64,000 nt of DNA from Cladocopium goreaui (Eukaryota; Sar; Dinophyceae; Suessiales; Symbiodiniaceae), in the NCBI GenBank assembly GCA_947184155.2, contig CAMXCT020001391.1:677951-741950 (forward strand), given 5' to 3'. Under the pieces are notes generated by a model. That model had not been told where the DNA came from. It saw only the letters and a list, made by a program, of their open reading frames with translations, and ran no database searches. This document shows positions 22,211 through 31,859 of this stretch, one piece after another. The number at the start of each line of letters is the position of its first letter. Within the stretch, counting starts at the first letter, position 1. The position numbers and the translations under genes are program-made.

Positions 22211-22554
22211 ATAAATATTTAATTATCGTGATGTATTGAGTGGGAATTCCAATTCATGAAGATTCATGAAGCAAATTTCAGATTGGATAATGTTCCAGTA
22301 TGTTCCAGTACTCTAATTTTGACATGTTGTGCTTTTGCTTGAGCTGATAGTTGTGGATCAAAACCCATGACTGATAGTTTTTTTTGGGGGCAACCGCACT
22401 ACGACCCCCATAATCACGGCAGGGTGGTACCCCCTTATCATCTTATATACGTATATAATAAAATAATTATATTAATATATATATAATAAGTATTTTGAGA
22501 CTTATATATATATATATATTCAGATTAACGAAAATTAAACCCCACTATGTACAG

Positions 22555-22691
22555 CTCGACTCATCACGAACCCTGCTGTGTTTCTTCGGCGCCATCTTGC
22601 GACCCTCAGGATGCGATGCTAACGCTGCCAGGCGCTCACCAAGAAAGGGCCGGGCTGCTACGGCACTGGCTGCTCCTGGGGAACTACACAG
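22555..22691 (+). CDS. Putative internal exon, frame ambiguous
   Basis: The exon-like GC island lies between tgtacag and GTGCCG. Two frames are good: LDSSRTLLCFFGAILRPSGC with NAARRSPRKGRAATALAAP, and DAMLTLPGAHQERAGLLRHW with LLLGNYTGAAKAAKDG (the latter would start at the internal ccctcag and read past 22691). The second resembles a helical repeat. The choice needs transcript data. Confidence 0.55.
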
Positions 22692-23856
22692 GTGCCGCTA
22701 AGGCTGCCAAAGATGGTTTGGCGTTAGTTTGGGAGTAAAAAAATTGAAAAAATAAGTTCAAACCACTTAAGGCAACTCTACATAATGGGCATATCGTGGG
22801 ATATCAAACGTATATATATATATTTACATATATATATGTATATATATATATATATGTATATATAATTATGTGATTGCTGGATTTGTCTGACCCAAAATGG
22901 TCATTATCAAAGCAACATCAGGACATCGAATGACATAGATCAAATAGGTGTGGCTTGATCAGTTTCATGAGTGTCTCTTAGGTGGGGTAACTGGAATCAC
23001 TTCCACTTGGATGTCAATTTCTAAGCATTGGCTGATTGTTGCTCCGGACTTTCGTTTGTGGGATCATCCGTTAACTGCTGTTGCTTCACATGTAGCCGCC
23101 TGTAGCATCGAGGCGCCATGAGATCTCTAAATTTTAAACTGTTCTTTTTGGTTGGGCTCGTGCGCTCGGGGGGTATCTGTTTCACGCCCAAAAATCGCGC
23201 GCAAACCCAACAAAAAAAAAAAAGACTTTTTTGGGCAAGGGAACCCACTGGCTAAGACATGTATTTGTCCAGAAAATGTCCAAAAACCAGCCAGGTTGGC
23301 CAACCATTTGCAATCCATGTCATTGTGGATGTCGAAAAAAGAGGTGAAAGGGCACGACTATATTGCAGCGGTTATTTACAAGTTTGACCAAGAAACCGGT
23401 TCAATCAACAATCTTACGACATATTACACTCGTATCAACCATGGGGGACATTGTTTTGATTTGGAATTGATGATAGCTGCATGGCATAAGAAGTAGAAAC
23501 TCATTTTGCAGCGGCTTTATTCGCGTAACTTGCTGTAGTATTGGATCATTTGTAGTGATTTAATATATCCTATTCACAGGAACTTCAACTATTCTGTAAA
23601 CAAAATCAAACACAAATAGTTCCTGTAAATGCTCGTTTGAACAGATCCAATCAACATTGCGATGGTGATCCCTAAAGTCATCAATTCTTTTGTTCAAAAC
23701 ACGTCAACACTTATAGCTCTTATTTCTTGCTTAAATCGGACAAAATCTTATGATGTGGAAAAGCCACGGTTTCCCTAGGAATATGATTTTACAATATTTT
23801 ACACATGGCGGATTCAAATCTTTTTGTCGGTTTACAGCAGGGTAACACGTGGCCAG
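22692..23856. other. Gap, mostly TA repeats and intron-like sequence
   Basis: TA tracts lie at about 22810-22865. An open plus frame (23152-23496, with EVKGHDYIAAVIYKFDQETG) and a minus frame (23021-23248, ending KQQQLTDDPTNESPEQQSAN) overlap. Neither has clean splice borders, so I leave them as possible but unsupported exons. Confidence 0.4.
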
Positions 23857-23985
23857 GCCTCAACCCTTCGCAGCTCACTGCCACCGAGCTCGAGCCGAGC
23901 AGCTCCTCGAGCTCGGCACCAAGACGCGGCGCGACGACGTTGCGGTGGAGACACGTGTCGCTTGGAGAAAGCTGGGAAGGATGGG
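23857..23985 (+). CDS. Internal exon, helical and charged
   Basis: After a ggccag acceptor the frame PQPFAAHCHRARAEQLLELG, TKTRRDDVAVETRVAWRKLG is G/C-rich at third positions, and a TAA lies just upstream of the acceptor in the same frame. No GT donor is obvious at the end. A GA donor (GGGAAG/GATGGG or ATGGG/GATATG) would fit dinoflagellate practice. Confidence 0.68.
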
Positions 23986-25125
23986 GATATGATGGAACTA
24001 AGAAAAGGGATAGATGGGATAGATGGGATAGGACCTGGTAGGGTGGAATATAGGTAGATAGAATGGGGGTATAGTATTGTGAGCGAATTGTAACAATTGG
24101 AAACTGATGTGGGTATAGTATACCACACAATATAACGCGATAGTGATGTGATGGGAATGTAATTGGGTCATGATGGGCATGCCAAGTATTTATATAGCAG
24201 GTGCAGGGAATATCCCAGTTCCTTCAACCAGAAACCCTGTTGACTAATTCCATGGGTTGTACAGATTACCCCGCCAAGAAAAAAACACATGCTATGAAAT
24301 TAAAATTGGTACCCCCCCATTGGTAAACGTGGGCTAGCATGAAGCAAGAACAGGGCACCAATGGAAACACACTGAAGACACACATTGGGATATCATATAC
24401 TGTATATAGTATGATATAATATGATATAGTGTGACATAGTATGATATAGTGGGGTAATAGAGAATACTGTAATATTCTATATACATATCAAGGGGATAGG
24501 ATATCATGAGCCAACAGGGGTCCAATTTGGATGTATAATATAGTGTAGCAACATGTAGCAACACAGCATGGGTTTATGATGGGCAAACGGATGGGGGCCA
24601 GTCATGGGGATCCAACATGAAACCGCAGAAATTGTGTATACATAGAGCTGACTAGCCGATGGTCTTGCAACGGGTTGTCTCATTTTTCATCTCAAAAATG
24701 GGATCATGATCGATGACAACTATGAAACGCTTGGGGCTTGTGATGGATGAAAACCACCAGCCAGTTTTTCTTGTTTTTTTCTCCATGAGGAAACATGTAG
24801 ACGACTACGGGTTGAACCATTGAGGACTACGATGGCTACATTCAGAAGAGCGATACATGGCTGTTCTGTGGAATGCCCTTCAGCAAACCAACATGGATAT
24901 CATCCCTGACCTTCCTATTTAATTCAAAGATTCCTAACCACACAGTTAAACGGTGTCTTTACATGACGATTGAAGAAGATCACTTCTATCTAGCCACATT
25001 TTTTCAGGTCCAGAGCGGTGCTTGCTCAATCCCGATGCAGTTTGGGCAGCAGTATATATTTTTTCTGATTTATTCAGACTGGGTTGTCCAGCACATATCA
25101 GAAAGAACATGGACAAAAAACAACG
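23986..25125. other. Gap with no confident exon
   Basis: AT-rich sequence with GATAGG/GATATAG short repeats at about 24000-24070 and 24395-24450. No exon-like GC island. Confidence 0.4.
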
Positions 25126-25451
25126 AACCTGCTAACAGCAGGCCAGGCCTCAGATTCAAACTCGAAAATCAGATCTCCGAAGCAGCTATTAAACTTGCTG
25201 GTGAAGATTATCAGTCCTATTCTGATATTATAATAATCTACTGTTATTTTGGATCATGTCGTACGATTCCCACCGATCGAGATGTGCCCAGGATTGTGGT
25301 ACGTGTGCCAAAGGCGAGCTCCTCAACTTTGTCCTCGGTGCCGCAGCCATGGGATTTTAGACATGGGATATGGGGACATGGGGACATGGGGATATGGTCA
25401 TTTTATAGCGGAGGCGGAAACCATGTTATAACATGTTATAAAGTTTTATAA
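24873..25451 (+). CDS. Uncharacterised 192-codon ORF
   Basis: This is one of the longest non-repeat open frames in the window. Its middle part, PGLRFKLENQISEAAIKLAG and EDYQSY (about 25145-25220), and VPRIVVRVPKASSSTLSSV (about 25283-25339) look exon-like. The 5' part and the final Gly-rich run look like read-through of intron. A second frame ending KGELLNFVLGAAAMGF overlaps. I suspect one or two exons embedded in a chance ORF. Confidence 0.3.
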   Translation: MPFSKPTWISSLTFLFNSKIPNHTVKRCLYMTIEEDHFYLATFFQVQSGACSIPMQFGQQYIFFLIYSDWVVQHISERTWTKNNEPANSRPGLRFKLENQISEAAIKLAGEDYQSYSDIIIIYCYFGSCRTIPTDRDVPRIVVRVPKASSSTLSSVPQPWDFRHGIWGHGDMGIWSFYSGGGNHVITCYKVL

Positions 25452-25702
25452 AGTTTTTTAAATATAAAAATTAATATAAAGTGACTGGGAAGACCTCCTC
25501 TGAGGAGTTTGCATAGGGATGATATGACTTCTCTTTTTGGGAGTAGTTGTAAGAAGCCTGAAATATTGGAATTTAACCATCTAACATTACGGCAAGACCC
25601 CATGGTTTGCCTGCAAGGTTAGAATGGAGTTCAAATATTATCCTTCGATATGCTCAAAAACCTGCGCAGGGCCAGTGTTTTGGTATTTACCAGACGACGA
25701 AC

Positions 25703-25758
25703 TCTAAACCCTAAAACCCTAAACCCTAAAACCCTAAAGCCCTAAACCCTAAATCCCT
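25703..25758. repeat. Interstitial telomere-type repeat
   Basis: About seven CCCTAAA/CCCTAAAA units, slightly degenerate, lie inside AT-rich non-coding DNA. TTTAGGG is the plant-type telomere repeat that has been reported from dinoflagellates. The short, imperfect, internal array points to a repair or insertion scar and not to a chromosome end. Confidence 0.9.
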
Positions 25759-26360
25759 GAAAACTCTGAATCCGAAAGCAGAAAACACTGCGTATACGCA
25801 GTGGTTTCTGCAATTTCTCTTCTCATGTTCGACGACAGGGAACCATCAATGTTGCAGTCCGGGCAAACCACGGGGTCTGTGCGTAACATTATCTAAGATT
25901 CTAACATGGTGATTTTGTGATGGGGAATTGATGATATTTACGTGAAATTACATATATTTACTGGGTATATACGGTATATTACCATGATTTTTTTTGACTG
26001 GTGATCTTAAACATGTTTATTTTCAAAGCCATTTAGGGTGACGATCCCCCCAGGAGCATTGGTTTGACGGATTGAAACCACTAGCCAGAGGTTGGGTTCA
26101 ACACTGTCACCATCGAACATTTACAAATTTCATCTCAAGAAGAAATGAAGAAACACTGTGTTAGCTTCCGAACAACAGCAACATAGAAAATGTAGTATGT
26201 AAGAATCATCAATATCATCACAATCGGATTTTTTGCAGGTGAAACATCATAAACATGTTTCTATGTGATTATTTTTATATACTACATGTTTCTTATATAC
26301 TACTGTATAAACCATCATAAACATCCGGATTTCCACATGTTTCCACTGTGGATCTCCCAG

Positions 26361-26510
26361 GTTTTTGTCCGCCTGGGTCGCTCCCTGGGCCATTTGATCC
26401 CGGTGGGGGATGACCCAAGACGCTTGCGACCGCGACGCTTGGTGCGACAGCGGGTGTCTTGGTGCCACCTTGGTGCCGTTGGCGAAATTGGGCCGGAATT
26501 TGCTTTCTAG
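26361..26510 (+). CDS. Putative exon, basic, possibly C-terminal
   Basis: A gatctcccag acceptor opens VFVRLGRSLGHLIPVGDDPR, RLRPRRLVRQRVSWCHLG and AVGEIGPEFAF, ending with TAG at 26508-26510. High GC, Arg-rich. A GATA/TA microsatellite starts about 10 bp after the stop. No family is recognised. Confidence 0.66.
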   Translation, partial: VFVRLGRSLGHLIPVGDDPRRLRPRRLVRQRVSWCHLGAVGEIGPEFAF

Positions 26511-26517
26511 AATTTTC

Positions 26518-26600
26518 TAGATAGATAGATAGATAGATAGATATATAGTATATATATATATAGTATATTTAAATATATACATATATATATATATATAGTA
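26518..26600. repeat. (GATA)n and (TA)n microsatellite
   Basis: About six GATA units followed by TA blocks. Confidence 0.9.
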
Positions 26601-26710
26601 CACTAAGTGTTTGTTTTTTCCTTGGAAAATGCAGCTGACTTCTTTAGTGAGATGTGTGTTTCATGTCAGCCACTTTTGAGACGGCGCTTCTGGAACATTG
26701 AAAGGTAACT

Positions 26711-26830
26711 ATGACAAGGGTTGGCACATTCTTGACACGCGACATGAATTTCAGACGCCGGACACCCACAACGACATGGCGGAAGGTGATGTTCGCTGCC
26801 AAGCACGAGATGCCAAGTGAAGCATCTTGG
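26711..26830 (+). CDS. Possible exon, basic
   Basis: The plus frame MTRVGTFLTRDMNFRRRTPT, TTWRKVMFAAKHEMPSEASW has high third-position GC. The minus strand is open as well (HVVVGVRRLKFMSRVKNVP). Strand and borders are uncertain. Confidence 0.3.
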
Positions 26831-27177
26831 AAGTGGCAATCAATTTTGGTGGTGAGGGCCCAGTCGTTTGGGTCATGTTTCCAAGATGCCTTGTCACAAC
26901 ATATCACAACGTGGGATATGAAATGAAGGTACATGGAGGATGATATGTTTGGCCAACGACTTTCAACAAGTTCCTACTGTTCTTGCACAAGCATCCGATG
27001 TCGTTCATGTGGGTATGAATCTTGGAAACCTGCCTAAACCGGAATCCTATACCTGGGCTTCAGCACCTGTGCCTCGTCTTGCTGGCCTATCTATTTGTCC
27101 GGAAGTTGATCAACTAGTCGGCACTCGGCACTAGTCGCATACTGTTTCTTTGTTCATATTTGTTCAATATATGATGC

Positions 27178-27284
27178 TGATTGGTGGTTTCAAACATTTT
27201 TTATTTTCCATAATATATGGAATAATCCTTCCCATTGACTAATATTTTTCAAGATGGTTAAAACATGTTAAAACCACCAACCAG
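27178..27284. mobile_element. Small TIR element, family 1 (copy B)
   Basis: It begins CTGATTGGTGGTTTCAAACA and ends AAAACCACCAACCAG. The interior TTTTCCATAATATATGGAAT, CCCATTGACTAATATTTTTC matches copy A closely. Confidence 0.8.
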
Positions 27285-27454
27285 GATATGAATACATCTG
27301 TCATTTCATAAGGTAATCTCCGCACTGCATCACTAGTCAACCTTGCCGTTGTGTACTCGGATGCCTGATGCTGGACCATCATATGTTCCCAAATGCTTCC
27401 AGCCTCTGAATCTTCTATAATTATTGTAAATCAACCTACACACGCATACATCAT

Positions 27455-27552
27455 AAATAAATATATATATATATATATATCTGAGTGTGTGCAAATATGC
27501 AGTGGGTATATATATATATTTACATACATACATACAGTGAACATGTATATGC

Positions 27553-27584
<32 letters not shown>

Positions 27585-27665
27585 GTAAATATATATATTT
27601 ATATATGTATGTAAGTATATACATATGTAAATATATATATATTTGTATATATATATGTGTGTGTT
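27455..27665. repeat. (TA)n / (TAYA)n microsatellite block
   Basis: TA, TACA and TATG units fill more than 200 bp. Open frames here are only Tyr/Ile runs. Confidence 0.9.
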
Positions 27666-28019
27666 TGTGTTTATTTTAAAATAAACACACCCACATATCT
27701 ATATGCATATGTGCCGTTCATACTTCTCAGAACCTGCATTCTATTCCGAGAATTTGATGAAGGGAAAAACTGAAGGAAATCGCTTTCCCGCAAAAGGAAC
27801 TGGATTACACTTGAGATTTTCCTAACATAAAGGAACCCAATCATACGGTAATTCATGGTGATTCCATTAATTATTCATGGGTTAAGCCCCCTATACTTTC
27901 AATGGCTATACATATCCCCATTGTCTTGTTGGTCGGCATTGCAGCGTTTCCCTTCCAACAATTCATTATTGGGTTGCAGTCATAGGTTTTTACTGAGTCT
28001 AACTATCGTAAAAACTCCA

Positions 28020-29055
28020 CAAGGTGAGATATAAGTTAGCTTAATCCAAAAGCTCTTTGAAGGCCTTCTCTATAGACCCCATACGGAGGCATACGTGCAT
28101 GTACTGAATTTATGTGTCCATTTATTTTACATTTATACCGACGCTAACAAACATATATATATATATGTTTTCATGTTTTTTAGGTGTTCAACATTTCACC
28201 TTACATATAAAAACGTTCGTGTTTGCATGTCTCAACATGTGTGCTTGCATTTCTCGACATTTGTGTTTGCATGTCTTAACATATGTCACATCATATGTCG
28301 TTGCATTTACCCTTACTCACTGGACATTTGTGGTTACACATATGGTGCAGGCAGGCTCGACAAATGTGCTTTTTTTGACCGTGCTTTTTCGTGACACATA
28401 TAACTTATGCCACGACATGCAAACACATGCTTTCAGAAACGCATTAAGAAATGCACACATATGCAACAACAAATGCATAAGATCTTATTTCGCGAAAATA
28501 TGTTTTTTTTGATATTTTTGTCATTACGTTAAATAGGGCCTTATTTTCACAAAATAAGACGTTATGCATTTGTTGGTGCATTTATTTACAGATACACTTA
28601 CATATACACTTACATTTATTTCGTATATGCTTACATTTGTTTCAGCATTTACGGTTTGTGTCAGTACATTTGCAAACACACAATATGTAGAACCTTGCAG
28701 AACAAATAAAAACAAATGCCACAACAAATGCAAGCAAATGCCACAACAAATGCAAAGAAATGCCACAACAAATGCAAAGGGATGCCACAACAAATGCAAA
28801 GAGATGCCACAACAAATGCAAAGAAATGCCACAATAAATGCACAGAAATGCCACAACAAATGCAAAGAGATGCCACAACAAATGCAAAGAAATGCCACAA
28901 GAAATGCAACAACAAATGCAAACAAATGCAGGGCTTCAAGTGCATCAAACATATGTAGAAGTAAACGTTGCAACATATGTATATCTTTTTTTGGGGGTCC
29001 AGACCCCTCTAGAGTAGTGCTTTCGGATCAAGTTAAGATATAAGCCTTATGGCTG
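28020..29055. mobile_element. Foldback-like inverted-repeat element
   Basis: The outer ends are diverged inverted copies: GATATAAGTTAGCTTAATCC and AAAAGC near 28028-28055 against TTCGGATCAAGTTAAGATAT at about 29022-29041. A tight central inverted repeat pairs CAACAAATGCATAAGATCTT plus ATTTCGCGAAAATA (28467-28500) with TATTTTCACAAAATAAGACG plus TTATGCATTTGTTG (28542-28575). Both arms are rich in TTTGCATGT/ACAAATGCA units. No transposase is visible. Confidence 0.65.
28714..28930. repeat. 22-bp minisatellite
   Basis: About nine to ten copies of ATGCCACAACAAATGCAAAG plus 2 nt lie in tandem. Because the unit is not a multiple of three, each frame cycles through the same peptides, which argues against coding. 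It lies in the right arm of the foldback-like element. Confidence 0.92.
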
Positions 29056-29224
29056 TAGTTGCATATTCACTTATAGTCTTATAGTTGGTGCTGCACCCTC
29101 AAGCTGGATCTCCTAGTTGTGTGTTTTTGCACATGAGTCCCATAGCTTAATTGGTTCCTTTCCCCAAGTGCCCCAAGCGTCGCTCGGCATAGGCTTGGGA
29201 CTCCTGGATGACTTTGGTGCCTAG

Positions 29225-29332
29225 ACCCGTGGTGGTCACCAGCCTCCGTTCGCCCTTTGAGCGCTGCGTCTCGCGCCTTTACCACGCGTACATTGATCAG
29301 GAGAAGGCACCCAGTATCCAGGACTGGGATAG
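29225..29332 (+). CDS. Carbohydrate sulfotransferase exon (3'-phosphate-binding loop)
   Basis: The frame PVVVTSLRSPFERCVSRLYH, AYIDQEKAPSIQDWD runs from a gcctag acceptor to an AG/GTAGCC donor. The pattern T-S-L-R-x-P-x-E-R-x-V-S-x-x-Y-H is the 3'-phosphate-binding element of Golgi sulfotransferases of the Gal-3-O / heparan-2-O type, which move sulfate from PAPS to sugars in the Golgi lumen. The Arg and Ser expected to bind PAPS are present. Upstream exons with the 5'-phosphosulfate loop were not found. Later exons at 30421 and 31627 fit the same family. Confidence 0.8.
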
Positions 29333-29727
29333 GTAGCCAAGTGTTTTTGGTCATGGTATGGTGTTTGCATGGTGCATAGTTGATAACTATATTTACTGTA
29401 TCTATATTTTCATGATGAACCACCGAGCAATAGGCTATAGGCCTTGTCAGATGCCTTCTTTTACCTATATTCTTTGGAGACTTGTTTTTGTGTCATTGGA
29501 AGTGGACAGGGCTTGTCACCATACGTCCCCGATTGTTAATGGTAATACCCAAGCCATTGATTTCGGGGTGCCATAGTTTCGGAATATTATATATAAAAAA
29601 ATATATATATATAAAAATCGATTTTATATATATATATATATAAATTCTTACATAATTCAGCAGCTAGGTTTTCCGTGTGTTTTTTTGGTGGGGGGGCGGC
29701 ACCACATTGCGATCCGTTTCGTTTCAG

Positions 29728-29823
29728 GACAAGATGAAGATCTTGAGATCCAATTGCGATGCCGCGAACTTCACATGGGGCGACCTGTGTGGCTCAGCGG
29801 AATCCGCAACCCATGGCTGGTGG
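29728..29823 (+). CDS. Putative exon, likely same sulfotransferase gene
   Basis: A cgtttcag acceptor and a G/GTAAAT donor bound 96 nt. Two frames are open: KMKILRSNCDAANFTWGDLC and DEDLEIQLRCRELHMGRPVW. The second ends with one base, which fits the two leading bases of the next exon (30421). Neither fits the end of the 29225 exon, so a small exon may be missing or the gene model may be wrong. Confidence 0.55.
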
Positions 29824-30420
29824 GTAAATTTTAACGACCTCACATCATGACCCTGGAATCATTCTAAAATGGTCTTGATTTAGCTTAGGGTTTCCCGAAT
29901 TACTATAATTTACCCACATGGGTTGTGGTCAGTTGTGCCCGGTGGCGAATGGAAGGAGCTTTGAACAGAGCTATGGTTGTAACCCCACCCCCCTAATATT
30001 GATTCGGCCCAATAGTGGGCCCCGAAATGAATAGATTCCATACAAAGCATACCAAACCAATCTAAACCAGTGTTTTTGGGGAGTATTGAACATCAGGTGC
30101 CTAAAAAAAGAATGGGAAACCAAGGAGCTAGAATTGGAGGCTCCCAACCACATAATCGGGATCACTGTTCCAGACCCAAAAGACGCACCCCCTATCGCCT
30201 TGCGAAGGATGCCACTACATGATGTTTCCTAAATGGGTATATGACATTTTATGACCATGACCCACTTGCCAAGCAACAAAAACCCTGCTTCACTTGGATG
30301 ACCATCCTACCGAATCCTACCAATGCGCTTTTTTAGCGAAAAAAACAACAAAATTCTCCACTTGGATTATGTTTTTCAGCTACTGGCTTACAAGAATATG
30401 CTTGTTTTGGTTCTATGTAG

Positions 30421-30548
30421 GAGGATACCCCAAGTGCCAAGATTGCCAGCAGTCCGTGGCATCCTTGGAAGATGCAGGTTGCGGAAATTTCCAGTACCAC
30501 TTCCTGGCCCTTCCTTCAGAGTCCACCACTGATCTCCTGGCACGCTAT
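30421..30548 (+). CDS. Carbohydrate sulfotransferase exon (NFQ motif)
   Basis: After tatgtag the frame GYPKCQDCQQSVASLEDAGC, GNFQYHFLALPSESTTDLLA includes N-F-Q-Y-H-F-L-A. Many sulfotransferases of this superfamily carry an N-x-Q-x-R/H-x-L-A/G strand downstream of the PAPS 3'-phosphate loop, so position and motif agree with the 29225 exon. The paired CxxC is unusual. The 3' border has no clear GT, and a GC or GA donor near 30548 is possible. Confidence 0.7.
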
Positions 30549-30974
30549 GACGCCTGGCCCTTACTAAGCTATTTTTGTTTGGCCAGGGCAGTGCTGCCCT
30601 TTGCTGCCCTATATCCCAGACTTGGTACCATGCCAAAGCATGCAAACTATGCAGGACAGCAAATCATGTTTCCCCTTCAAGGTCAATGAACATATTGCGT
30701 TTGTAGAATCATTTTTGAATGTCAAATTCCAGTTGTTTCTGCGTTTGGAAAACTGAGTTCCCAGTACTTGGTGTGTTATTTGTTTTTTCCTTGAGGGTTA
30801 TTACATGTTAATACACCATTATGTTTTCCGGCAATTTGGGTTTGCTTCAAGAAATGATACCCCAAAATTCACTGGTTCATCATTTTTTGCCCTAAATGAT
30901 ACAAATTGGCCATGTTGGTGCTGTTTGTGTGCTTGTGTCTTCTGCATCTAGGTGCTTCTCTGCCTCTATGTATG

Positions 30975-31110
30975 TATTATACACACATGATATATACATA
31001 TATATATATATACACATCTATACGCATCTATACATATATATATATGTACACATCTATACATATTATATTTACTGTATATATATATTATATATAGATTCAT
31101 TGTTTTATCT
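30975..31110. repeat. TA/TACA microsatellite in intron
   Basis: TA, TATACACATC and TACA units lie in the putative intron between the sulfotransferase exons. Confidence 0.85.
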
Positions 31111-31587
31111 TTCTAATTGTATCTATTTGTTGGTTTCTTTGTCTATCGATCTATGTATCTACCGATCTCTGTATACTTATATAATACATTATTATTACAT
31201 ATATCTAGGTCTATTTACTTGATTTCCAGTCGAACAATCTTGCCTGTTGATGATAATTAGCCTTCTCTCTTAAAACCTGCGGTTAGGAGGTGTGTCGCTT
31301 TTTCAGCCGTACCAAAATCTCCACGTGCAATTCCTCCAATCGTGAATTTGCGGTGGCTCAAGCACCATATGATGGTAAAACTGCGATTTAATCACCTTAA
31401 GGGTTGTTGTTTTTCCCCCTTTTTCCCATGTATCACATTGAGTAGCTGTGACCTTAGAAGTACCAAGTTTACTATATATCCCATAGGATCCATGTATGGC
31501 ATATATGCTAACATTTGGGGTATATTGATGGGATCCATGTTACCATATATAGCAGCACCATGGATCCTATGTTATTTAAGTACCATA

Positions 31588-31630
31588 AATCCTCGTCGTT
31601 TCCCCCGGATTTTCCGGGGCGACGAGGATT
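31588..31630. promoter_or_regulatory. Hairpin across an exon start
   Basis: AATCCTCGTCG (31588-31598) and CGACGAGGATT (31620-31630) are perfect inverted 11-mers around an inner CCCCGG/CCGGGG pair. The proposed acceptor of the next exon (gacgag/GATTTC) lies within the right stem. It may affect splicing, or it may be a remnant of an inverted-repeat insertion. Confidence 0.55.
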
Positions 31631-31755
31631 TCATCTTCGTCACGGAGCGCTTCGCCGAGTCGCTGCTGGCCTTCAAGGCCCGGTGGAACCTGACCTTCGC
31701 GCAGCTGCTGCATGTGCAGTTGCACCTTGGGCGTGCAGGGCACTGGCATGAATGA
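31627..31755 (+). CDS. Carbohydrate sulfotransferase exon (C-terminal part)
   Basis: The frame DFIFVTERFAESLLAFKARW, NLTFAQLLHVQLHLGRAG ends with TGA at 31753-31755. V-T-E-R-F-x-E-S-L-L is the conserved late motif of the Gal-3-O-sulfotransferase family (the xxEHLDESLVLL / TERFDESLVLL pattern), followed by the usual hydrophobic D/A-L-L-x-V stretch. This could be the last exon, or a GTGCAG donor near 31734 may lead to one more. It is very likely the same gene as the exons at 29225 and 30421. Confidence 0.8.
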   Translation, partial: DFIFVTERFAESLLAFKARWNLTFAQLLHVQLHLGRAGHWHE

Positions 31756-31859
31756 TGATTAGATATGGATATGTGTTGTTTTTTACAGTTAATATATATA
31801 TATATGTTAATATATATATATATATATTTGTATGTGTGTGTGTGCGTGTGTTTATTTAT

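Noticed and set aside
28564-28976. ORFs on both strands rich in Cys/His/Asn or Phe/Cys
   Set aside because: Produced by the 22-bp minisatellite, which cycles all frames.
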